Shown in pieces: positions 1-5,262 of a stretch of DNA of 5,398 bases (within the stretch, counting starts at the first letter, position 1; each line of letters starts with the position of its first letter). The notes below the pieces were generated by a model. The model searched no databases, was not told where the DNA came from, and saw only the letters and a program-made list of their open reading frames with translations. Location of the stretch: NCBI GenBank assembly GCA_900553335.1, contig USCU01000092.1, positions 1 through 5,398 on the forward strand, given 5' to 3'. This DNA comes from an uncultured Ruminococcus sp. (lineage in GTDB: Bacteria; Bacillota; Clostridia; Oscillospirales; Ruminococcaceae). The translations under genes were made by a program, and so were the position numbers.

Positions 1-37
1 TAGATCGTCGGCAGCGTCAGATGTGTATAAGAGACAG
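1..37 (+). other. Illumina Nextera adapter carry-over (not genomic)
   Basis: Bases 5-37 match the Nextera read-1 transposase adapter exactly as I know it, ending in the 19-base Tn5 mosaic end at 19-37. Bases 1-4 would then be the tail of an index or of the flow-cell side of the adapter. This is a library artefact left at a contig end, not a natural Tn5 insertion: only one mosaic end is present and it is preceded by the sequencing primer site. Genomic sequence starts at base 38, so any reading frame running in from the left is artificial before that base. Confidence 0.97.
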
Positions 38-39
38 GT

Positions 40-438
40 ATGTACGATTTGCTTGATATAAGCGGAATCGGAGAAAAGAAGCTTGTGGTACTGATGAGAT
101 ATTTTTATGTAGTAAACGATATTGGGCGAAAAACTTCATCGCAGACGACTGTTTTTAAAACAACCCAAACGAGCGAAGTCACAACCGCAAGCATGAATAC
201 ATACACAACAACCGCTTCTGTCACATCTTCTAATCCAAGGGTTCGCAAGTTAGTGAACATAAACACCGCCGATGCAAAGGAGCTTGAAGAATCACTTTTA
301 ATAAGTCAGGAAATGTCTGAAGAAATAGTTGAGGTTAGGCGACTTATAGGCGGATATACAAATATACGGGAGCTTTTAATGGTAGACAATTTTACGGCAG
401 CACTGTTGGTTGAGGTTGACGAATATTTAATACTTTAA
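40..438 (+). CDS. ComEA-like helix-hairpin-helix protein, 5' end missing
   Basis: This is the C-terminal part of a protein with two ComEA-type helix-hairpin-helix (HhH) units, a fold that usually binds DNA without sequence specificity. Residues 1-25 hold the end of a first unit with a classic hairpin (SGIGEKKL, residues 8-15). Residues 30-68 are a Thr/Ser-rich linker with no predicted fold. Residues 71-132 form a second unit beginning LVNINTADAKELEE, the usual ComEA opening. In that second unit both hairpins lack the Gly-hydrophobic-Gly core (LLISQEMSEE at 86-95, MVDNFTAALL at 114-123), so DNA contact there may be weak. The ATG at base 40 lies three bases inside the genomic sequence, has no ribosome binding site, and falls within a domain, so it is very unlikely to be the true start. 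The missing part could include a membrane anchor as in ComEA, but that cannot be seen. Family assignment is firm; a role in competence is only a possibility. A strong terminator follows 30 bases after the stop. Confidence 0.8.
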   Translation: MYDLLDISGIGEKKLVVLMRYFYVVNDIGRKTSSQTTVFKTTQTSEVTTASMNTYTTTASVTSSNPRVRKLVNINTADAKELEESLLISQEMSEEIVEVRRLIGGYTNIRELLMVDNFTAALLVEVDEYLIL

Positions 439-467
439 AAAAGCGATTATAAAATCTTTTGGAACGC

Positions 468-527
468 AAAAATCCGAGAGCCAGATCTATCGTCAAGACA
501 GATCAAGCTCTCGGAAATTTTTCTTTT
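468..527 (+). terminator. Rho-independent terminator, possibly bidirectional
   Basis: A perfect 8-base inverted repeat, CCGAGAGC at 474-481 and GCTCTCGG at 507-514, is followed by a T-rich tract at 518-527. Inside the loop a second inverted repeat, GATCT at 484-488 and AGATC at 500-504, extends the stem across a 2x2 internal loop. The left arm is preceded by five A residues at 468-472, which gives a T tract on the minus strand as well. It can therefore end the HhH gene from the left and stop transcription arriving from the azlCD side. Confidence 0.9.
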
Positions 528-862
528 ATATGATTTTCAATCTTTTATTTCTTAAATTCGTGACATCAACACGACGCACTCAACGTGGAACGAGAGGATA
601 GGCTAAATGTCTTTGCCGTTTCGACCGGGAACAAATCCATAGCTATTTTCTTGTTTGAACCATTTGTGGAAACATAGCCATAAAGCTGAAATTTGCAAGA
701 TATATTTTCATATTGAAAAACAAACTATAATGCATTCCATATCGCAAAAAATATAAGTATATTTCCCCATGAATTATCTGTTTTATCATAAATAGCAATT
801 GAACCATACATCAAAATAAATGTTGTTATTTACGGTTTTTGTATCGTTGAAGTACAATCTCT
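528..862. other. AT-rich stretch with no intact gene
   Basis: No reading frame here has a start, a ribosome binding site and reasonable length. On the minus strand two frames are open for about 35-60 codons over part of 560-811, broken by TAG codons, and neither gives a recognisable complete protein. The stretch contains the RlmD-like tail at 552-587, listed separately. In the neighbouring minus-strand frame, 626-643 encodes AMDLFP, which resembles the AVDMFP that precedes the HVECVVLM tail in the intact RlmD of this window. The spacing is wrong by 28 bases, including a frame change. The rest shows no RNA gene or promoter that I can support. Confidence 0.6.
552..587 (-). pseudogene. RlmD-family C-terminal tail relic
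   Basis: The minus strand reads HVECVVLMSRI followed by TAA. The HVE motif holds the catalytic glutamate of RlmD/TrmA-type uracil-C5 methyltransferases, and this is how the protein normally ends. Upstream in the same frame there is a TAG within 9 codons and no methyltransferase sequence, so only the tail is preserved. DNA bases 561-587 match 2408-2434, inside the intact rlmD, at 23 of 27 positions. All four differences fall at third codon positions. It lies in the same orientation as the intact rlmD and about 1.85 kb from it. It may be an old gene fragment or the attachment-site copy of a target gene's 3' end. Confidence 0.6.
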
Positions 863-1204
863 CTAAATTTTTCCGGCACAGATATACTCTGTTTTTCCGT
901 TGATTTTCATTGTAAACAGCCACTTGAAATTAACTGCATGGTTAATTTCCATCGTATGAAGAACACCATTCCTGATAAACTCATAAAAACGGTATCCATC
1001 ATCAGCAAATCGACTCTGTGTGGTATTTAGTGTTGCAATTACGCTTTTATCTGTGAGCTTTGAAAAGCAAGTAACCGGATTTTCCTCAAACATCTTTTTT
1101 AGAGCCTTAGTCATTTGTTTATCGTTCTTATATAGTTCAAGTAAGTAGTAAGCAATCAAATCTCCAACATCATCTAGATCTGCAAACTTAGATATATGTA
1201 CTGC
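863..1204 (-). pseudogene. Unrecognised gene, N-terminally truncated at azlD
   Basis: About 113 codons encode a plausible soluble protein end, from AVHISKFADLDDVGDL through DGYRFYEFIRNG to MKINGKTEYICAGKI and TAG. The composition (many charged and aromatic residues, low GC) looks like genuine coding sequence. I do not recognise the family. The open frame continues upstream, but only as an out-of-frame shadow of azlD: a different, Cys/Gly-rich composition with no ribosome binding site. No ATG, GTG or TTG lies between the azlD stop and the Met at 1112-1114. That Met is preceded by no clear ribosome binding site and would discard 30 well-formed residues. The simplest reading is a gene whose 5' part was lost when the azlCD segment was joined to it near 1204. 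A short protein made from the Met at 1114 (about 83 residues) cannot be excluded. Confidence 0.5.
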
Positions 1205-1524
1205 TAAATTATCAGTGATATCACAGTCAAAAGCACCGAACCCGCCACAGCTCCGATTGCCACAGTGAGCAAACTCTTTTTCCTGTAAGCAAGCACAAGG
1301 GCTACTGCCACACCCGACAGCGAGGGAATAAGTCCGCCTGCCGAAGTAAACACCGCCGGAAAAGTCATTGCCGCAAGCACCCCGTAGGGAATGTATTCCA
1401 GAAAAGAACAAATATACACATTTGTGATTTTCTTTTTCACCAGCACAAAGGGCAGAGCACGCAGGAGATACGTCACCAGTGCCATCACCGCAACATATTT
1501 AAAAAATGCTGAAAGGCTAAGCAT
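1204..1524 (-). CDS. azlD: AzlD family branched-chain amino acid exporter, small subunit
   Basis: This 106-residue membrane protein is the small partner of AzlC. AzlC/AzlD pairs (YgaZ/YgaH in Escherichia coli) export branched-chain amino acids such as valine, and in Bacillus subtilis confer resistance to 4-azaleucine. The sequence has the family features in order: a first membrane segment at about 5-28 with TYLLRALPFVL (residues 18-28), a second region with YIPYGVLAAMTFP (44-56), then two hydrophobic segments at about 64-80 and 84-106. Length is normal for the family. The ATG overlaps the azlC stop (ATGCTTAG, 8 bases) and is preceded by GGGAGGTG inside azlC, so the two are translationally coupled. 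The reading frame ends with TAG exactly where GC content drops and the truncated gene begins, so the last few codons could derive from the junction. The overlapping frame that reads through this gene is a shadow. Confidence 0.9.
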   Translation of the reverse strand: MLSLSAFFKYVAVMALVTYLLRALPFVLVKKKITNVYICSFLEYIPYGVLAAMTFPAVFTSAGGLIPSLSGVAVALVLAYRKKSLLTVAIGAVAGSVLLTVISLII

Positions 1525-2254
1525 GGTGCACCTCCCTCTTTACTGCCTCATCGTCTTTACCGTCCTCCGATGCAATCGGATGCCTCCATGCCCCGTATGC
1601 TGCCGCAACTACCGCACACAGCGTAATTGACAGTCCGCTGGAAAGTTTGATAAATGGTACATAATAGATCACACAGCTTAAAAGTGCTGCAATAAGCACA
1701 ACCGAAAGTACCGGTTTACTCTCTCTCGCTTTCGGAACAATAATTGCAAGGAACATGCCATAAATTGCAATACCGAACACCCCCGCAACGCTTTGGGGAA
1801 CGATCTCCCCGAGCAGTGACCCCAAAAGCGTTCCAAATCCCCAACCGAGATACGGCGTCAGAAATAAACCACTGAAATAACGTCTGCTCACCGGTTTTTC
1901 CTGGGACATTGCCACGGCGAAAATCTCGTCCGTCACGCCCATTGCCAACACCCAGCGATAAAGACCGCCAAACTTTTTATCCACCTTTTGCGTCAGGGAA
2001 ATTGACATGAGCAAATAGCGAAGATTGATAAAAAACTGGGAAATCACCATTTCTACTAATGCGGCGCCCTCCATCATAATTGTAAGTCCCGCAAATTGCC
2101 CTGCGGAAGTCACATTTGTCAGAGAGATAAAGGTCGTCTGCCACCAAGAAAGACCCATACCAACCCCTAACAATCCAAACGTAAATGACACGGACAGATA
2201 GCCGAGACAAATCGGCATTCCGTCACGTATCCCTTTTCTAAAATTCTGTTCCAT
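1517..2254 (-). CDS. azlC: AzlC family branched-chain amino acid exporter, large subunit
   Basis: This 245-residue polytopic inner-membrane protein is the large subunit of the AzlCD exporter, expected to expel branched-chain amino acids (or analogues) using the proton gradient. Family features are visible: the N-terminal GIRDGMPICLGYLSVSFTFG (residues 8-27), a conserved SAGQFAGL (50-57), FINLRYLLMS (75-84) and GVTDEIFA (106-113), followed by further hydrophobic segments up to about residue 225. The last 20 residues are charged. Length fits the family. The start is clear: AAGGAG lies 5 bases before the ATG. It overlaps azlD by 8 bases. Base composition over azlCD is roughly 50% GC in the lines I sampled, against about 37-40% in rlmD and hemZ, which suggests acquisition from another source. 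No Lrp-type regulator (AzlB in Bacillus) is present in the window. Confidence 0.93.
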   Translation of the reverse strand: MEQNFRKGIRDGMPICLGYLSVSFTFGLLGVGMGLSWWQTTFISLTNVTSAGQFAGLTIMMEGAALVEMVISQFFINLRYLLMSISLTQKVDKKFGGLYRWVLAMGVTDEIFAVAMSQEKPVSRRYFSGLFLTPYLGWGFGTLLGSLLGEIVPQSVAGVFGIAIYGMFLAIIVPKARESKPVLSVVLIAALLSCVIYYVPFIKLSSGLSITLCAVVAAAYGAWRHPIASEDGKDDEAVKREVHHA

Positions 2255-2389
2255 TTCTACTCCTTAAAAACGCAAAAAAATTTTCAGGATTCACTCCGAC
2301 ATGACAAAGCAATCCATGCTTAAATGAAAAGAGGAATGATCATACTCCATCGTATAATTTTACAGCCTATCGGAGTAATTCAAACATTT
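2255..2389 (-). promoter_or_regulatory. rlmD-azlC intergenic region with azlC ribosome binding site
   Basis: The certain element is the azlC ribosome binding site, AAGGAG on the minus strand at about 2260-2265. Reading toward azlC, a weak promoter-like pair is TTGAAT at 2378-2383 and TAAAAT at 2357-2362, with a short 15-base spacer; I regard it as a guess. An inverted repeat, ACTCCGA at 2293-2299 and TCGGAGT at 2370-2376, encloses about 70 bases. An 8-base palindrome, ATGATCAT, lies at 2336-2343 and could be an operator. No GC-rich hairpin with a T tract follows rlmD, so transcription from the hemZ-rlmD operon may run into azlCD. Confidence 0.35.
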
Positions 2390-3748
2390 TTAAATATTAT
2401 TTTCCTTTGACATCAACACCACACACTCCACATGCCCTGTTCTTGGAAACATATCGACTGCTTGTCCTTTTACGGCTTTATATCCGTTGTCACATAAGTA
2501 GCTTATATCCCGTGCAGCGGTTGACGGGTTGCAGGAAACCATTATTATTTTTTTAGGAGACATCTTTATCATCGCTTCAAGCGATATGCTGTCACAGCCT
2601 TTTCTTGCCGGATCGGCAATAATTATGTCTGGTGTTTCTCCTCGTCTTATAAGTTCACCTGCAACAGCGCCTGCATCACCGCAAATAAACTCGGCATTGT
2701 CAATTTCATTTAACTTTGCGTTAAGCTTTGCGTTTTTTATAGCGTCCGGAACAATCTCAACTCCTATAAGCTTTTTGACATCTCGTGCTAGTGAAAATCC
2801 TATTGTTCCGATTCCGCAGTATAAATCAAGCAGGGTTTCATCCCCGCAAGGCTCTGCGTATTCTTTAACAATACTGTACAGCTTTTCTGCCTGTGCAGTA
2901 TTCACCTGATAAAACGAGTGAGGAGAAATTTGTACCTTGTTATTACACATAATGTCTGTTATGTATCCCTCGCCGTAAAGCACTTCATTACGTTTTCCCA
3001 AGATAACATTAGTTTTATTAGGATTGATATTCAGCACAATGCTTTTTATCTGAGGAAATATTTTCACTATTTCCTCAGAAAAAATTTTAAATCTCTTATC
3101 TGTTTGAGTCGCCACAATACACAGCATTATTTCTTTTGTGTGATAACCGTGTCTTATGTAAATGTGACGAATCTGACCTCTGCCGCTTATTTCATCATAA
3201 GCGGTAAAACCCGCTTCATCAAGCATGCTTACCGTAATGCTTGCAATTTTATTGAAAATTTCAGGCTGAAGAAGACAATCTTTATTGTCAACTACACGAT
3301 GAGAACGCTTTGAATAAAACCCACTCTCAAGCCTGCCGCTATTTTCGCAAACCGGATACTGCGCTTTGTTTCGGTAGTGATATATATCCTCACAGCCCAA
3401 AATATCATCAAAATCAATATCAAGCTTTCCTATTCTTTCAAAAGCGTCTTTTACAAAATTCTGCTTGGCTCTTAGCTCAGCCTCATAGCTCATATGGCGA
3501 AATGAACATCCGCCGCATTTTTTATATGTACCGCAGTCAGGCTCTATTCTATCCTTTGACGGAGTAATTATATTGTCAATAATGCCGTAAGCAAAAGTCT
3601 TTTTTATCTTTACAATTTTACAGCTTATATTATCCCCAATTGCAGTAAACGGAACAAATACAGCCATTCCATCATATCTGCCGACTCCGTTTCCCTCGTT
3701 AGTGATGCCGTCAATTTTCAAATTGATTATCTCGTTCTTCTTAAGCAT
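2390..3748 (-). CDS. rlmD: 23S rRNA (uracil-C5)-methyltransferase, RlmD/RlmCD family
   Basis: This 452-residue enzyme transfers a methyl group from S-adenosylmethionine to C5 of uracil in 23S rRNA. Escherichia coli RlmD modifies U1939; the Bacillus homologue RlmCD modifies both U747 and U1939, and the sequence alone does not decide which applies here. Residues 1-62 form a TRAM RNA-binding domain. C72, C78, C81 and C158 fit the four ligands of the family's iron-sulfur cluster. The SAM-binding motif is DLYCGIGTIG (308-317), followed by DPARKG (379-384). The catalytic cysteine is C406 in VSCNPST, and the general-base glutamate is E441 in HVE. Nothing essential is missing and the length is normal. 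The start overlaps the hemZ stop (ATGCTTAA, 8 bases) with only a weak AGGG upstream, so translation probably depends on coupling to hemZ. A second copy of its tail lies at 552-587. Confidence 0.95.
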   Translation of the reverse strand: MLKKNEIINLKIDGITNEGNGVGRYDGMAVFVPFTAIGDNISCKIVKIKKTFAYGIIDNIITPSKDRIEPDCGTYKKCGGCSFRHMSYEAELRAKQNFVKDAFERIGKLDIDFDDILGCEDIYHYRNKAQYPVCENSGRLESGFYSKRSHRVVDNKDCLLQPEIFNKIASITVSMLDEAGFTAYDEISGRGQIRHIYIRHGYHTKEIMLCIVATQTDKRFKIFSEEIVKIFPQIKSIVLNINPNKTNVILGKRNEVLYGEGYITDIMCNNKVQISPHSFYQVNTAQAEKLYSIVKEYAEPCGDETLLDLYCGIGTIGFSLARDVKKLIGVEIVPDAIKNAKLNAKLNEIDNAEFICGDAGAVAGELIRRGETPDIIIADPARKGCDSISLEAMIKMSPKKIIMVSCNPSTAARDISYLCDNGYKAVKGQAVDMFPRTGHVECVVLMSKENNI

Positions 3749-5210
3749 TTATGTAAAACCCTTCAATCTCATCTTTTTTTCTAAGCATCAAGTCAAAATG
3801 CTTGTTATATTCAAGTGGAAATGTATAGTTGAATATCCTGTTTAAATGCCCGTCATTTGATACGATTTTCGTTGACGCACCTGCGCCCAAAGCAATAATC
3901 GTCTGTATTTCCTCCATTATAAAAATGTTATATAGCGATGGTGAGTTATCTCTCTCCCAGCCGATGTTTTCTAAGTTTCCTACCATGTTTTTCTGACGAT
4001 ATAGATAGTACGGATTGTATCCGTTCTCAAGCAGACGAGAAGTTGCATATTCTATCATCTTATCAGTCGGATTATTAAGCACGCCATACTCTGAGTTTAT
4101 GTTTATGTTTGATGCTCTTTTTACAGATAAGGTATGTACGGTTACATTTTCGGGATAAAGCCTTATAATACCGTCTATCGTGTTTTTAAACGATTCTACT
4201 GTATCGGTCGGAAGCCCTGCAATAAGGTCTGTGTTTATTGCTTTAAATCCTATCTTTTTGGCAATATCATAGCTTTGATAAAACTGCTCTACCGTATGCC
4301 GTCTATCAATAGCTTTTAACACATCGTCATTTAACGTCTGAGGATTTATAGATATCCTGTCCGCTCCGCACGATTTTATAACCTCAAGCTTTTCTCTTGT
4401 TATTGTATCTGCTCTTCCTGCTTCAACCGTATATTCACGAATGCTTGACATATCAAAACAATCCTGTACTTTTTTCATTAGTATAAAAAGATCCGCTTCG
4501 CTTAAAGTCGTCGGTGTTCCGCCGCCAATATATATTGTGTCAAGCCTTAGTCCCAGACGCTTGGTTATTTCAGCAGTATACTCTATTTCTCTAATGAGAT
4601 TCATTATGTACTCGTCCATGATTTTTAAAGCCTTGTCCACCGACTGAGATACAAATGAACAGTACGAACATCTCGACGGACAAAACGGAATGGATATATA
4701 TAAGCTGAAACTGTCAGTATTGGTTGTTTTCCGTGCTGACTTTTGAACCAATGCTGTTTTTAGCGCAATATCTATCTTTTCTTTGCTTACTAAAAACCTT
4801 CCCGAAAGTTCTTCTTTTATTTCTTCTTTGTCCATACCCGTATCAAGCATTTCATTTACACGCTTCACCGGACGAACACCTGTTATAATTCCCCATTTTG
4901 GATTTATGCCCGTAAGCTTTGATAAACATTTGAACAGCAATACGGATAGCGCAAATTCACACTCATCATCACTTGCATCATGAATATTCAGTATTTTGGT
5001 TTGACGAGATGTTTTATCACCGATTTTGCAAATAACATAGAGCAAAACTCCGCTTTTAAAAATTCGTTTTCTTGTAAAGAAATAATCACCTGAAACAAGT
5101 CTTATATCCTCGTTGTTATACACAAATTCAAAGCGCCTTGCCGGAATAAACAGCTTTAATACGCTCTCAAGCTCATATTTATAATCATGTCCGCTAAGTA
5201 TTAAAGTCAA
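3741..5210 (-). CDS. hemZ: HemZ-type radical SAM protein (coproporphyrinogen dehydrogenase family)
   Basis: This 489-residue cytoplasmic radical SAM enzyme belongs to the HemN/HemW/HemZ superfamily. Residues 1-165 are the N-terminal extension typical of HemZ, including GINPKWGIITGVRPVKRV (101-118). The radical SAM core follows: IPFCPSRCSYC, with C177, C181 and C184 binding the 4Fe-4S cluster, then YIGGGTPT (227-234, SAM binding) and TDLIAGLPTDT (327-337). HemZ proteins are annotated as oxygen-independent coproporphyrinogen III oxidases. Their activity is less well established than that of HemN, and many fermentative Clostridia carry hemZ without an obvious heme pathway, so the substrate remains open. 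The start is TTG at 5208-5210. It is supported by GGAGGG 9 bases upstream (5219-5225) and by the absence of any in-frame Met before residue 121, which would delete much of the N-terminal region. hemZ and rlmD are one operon with an 8-base overlap. Confidence 0.92.
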   Translation of the reverse strand: MTLILSGHDYKYELESVLKLFIPARRFEFVYNNEDIRLVSGDYFFTRKRIFKSGVLLYVICKIGDKTSRQTKILNIHDASDDECEFALSVLLFKCLSKLTGINPKWGIITGVRPVKRVNEMLDTGMDKEEIKEELSGRFLVSKEKIDIALKTALVQKSARKTTNTDSFSLYISIPFCPSRCSYCSFVSQSVDKALKIMDEYIMNLIREIEYTAEITKRLGLRLDTIYIGGGTPTTLSEADLFILMKKVQDCFDMSSIREYTVEAGRADTITREKLEVIKSCGADRISINPQTLNDDVLKAIDRRHTVEQFYQSYDIAKKIGFKAINTDLIAGLPTDTVESFKNTIDGIIRLYPENVTVHTLSVKRASNININSEYGVLNNPTDKMIEYATSRLLENGYNPYYLYRQKNMVGNLENIGWERDNSPSLYNIFIMEEIQTIIALGAGASTKIVSNDGHLNRIFNYTFPLEYNKHFDLMLRKKDEIEGFYINA

Positions 5211-5218
5211 AACAAAAC

Positions 5219-5225
5219 GCCCTCC
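5219..5225 (-). promoter_or_regulatory. hemZ ribosome binding site (decides a TTG start)
   Basis: The minus strand reads GGAGGGC here, a near-perfect Shine-Dalgarno sequence, with a 9-base AT-rich spacer before TTG at 5208-5210. It supports the TTG as the genuine hemZ start. Tandem heptamer repeats begin two bases further upstream. Confidence 0.8.
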
Positions 5226-5227
5226 AC

Positions 5228-5262
5228 TAATTCGTAATTCTTAATGCGTAATGCGTAATTAT
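5228..5262. repeat. Five tandem heptamers, TAATKCG type
   Basis: Five uninterrupted 7-base units read TAATTCG, TAATTCT, TAATGCG, TAATGCG and TAATTAT. They fill the gap between the stop of the four-helix-bundle gene (5259-5261, overlapping the last unit) and the hemZ ribosome binding site. Heptamer arrays of this composition occur between genes in many bacterial genomes and vary in copy number by slippage. Here expansion or contraction would change the leader of hemZ. Confidence 0.8.

Noticed and set aside
19..37. A Tn5 mosaic end, suggesting a transposon insertion
   Set aside because: It is preceded by the Nextera read-1 primer sequence and lies at the contig end, so it is library adapter rather than a natural transposon.
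656..723. Minus-strand 22-codon ORF starting MKIYLANFSF
   Set aside because: It overlaps two other partly open frames of the same stretch and has no ribosome binding site, so it cannot be told from chance.
703..731. Plus-strand promoter TTGAAA with TATAAT
   Set aside because: The two boxes are only 7 bases apart, far too close for a sigma-70 type promoter, and no plus-strand gene follows.
725..811. Minus-strand 28-codon ORF starting MYGSIAIYDK
   Set aside because: There is no ribosome binding site, no recognisable homology, and it ends at TAG in a degenerate stretch. Too short to support.
1205..1411. N-terminal extension of the 863-1204 gene, giving a 182-residue protein from an ATG at 1409-1411
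   Set aside because: This part overlaps azlD in another frame, has a Cys/Gly-rich unnatural composition and lacks a ribosome binding site. AzlD in the other frame is a clear family match.
2293..2376. ACTCCGA/TCGGAGT inverted repeat as the ends of a tiny mobile element
   Set aside because: Only 7 bases match, with no target-site duplication or coding content between them, so chance is likely.
2529..3567. Plus-strand open frames opposite rlmD
   Set aside because: These are antisense shadows of a clear, complete RlmD gene and have no ribosome binding sites or family features.
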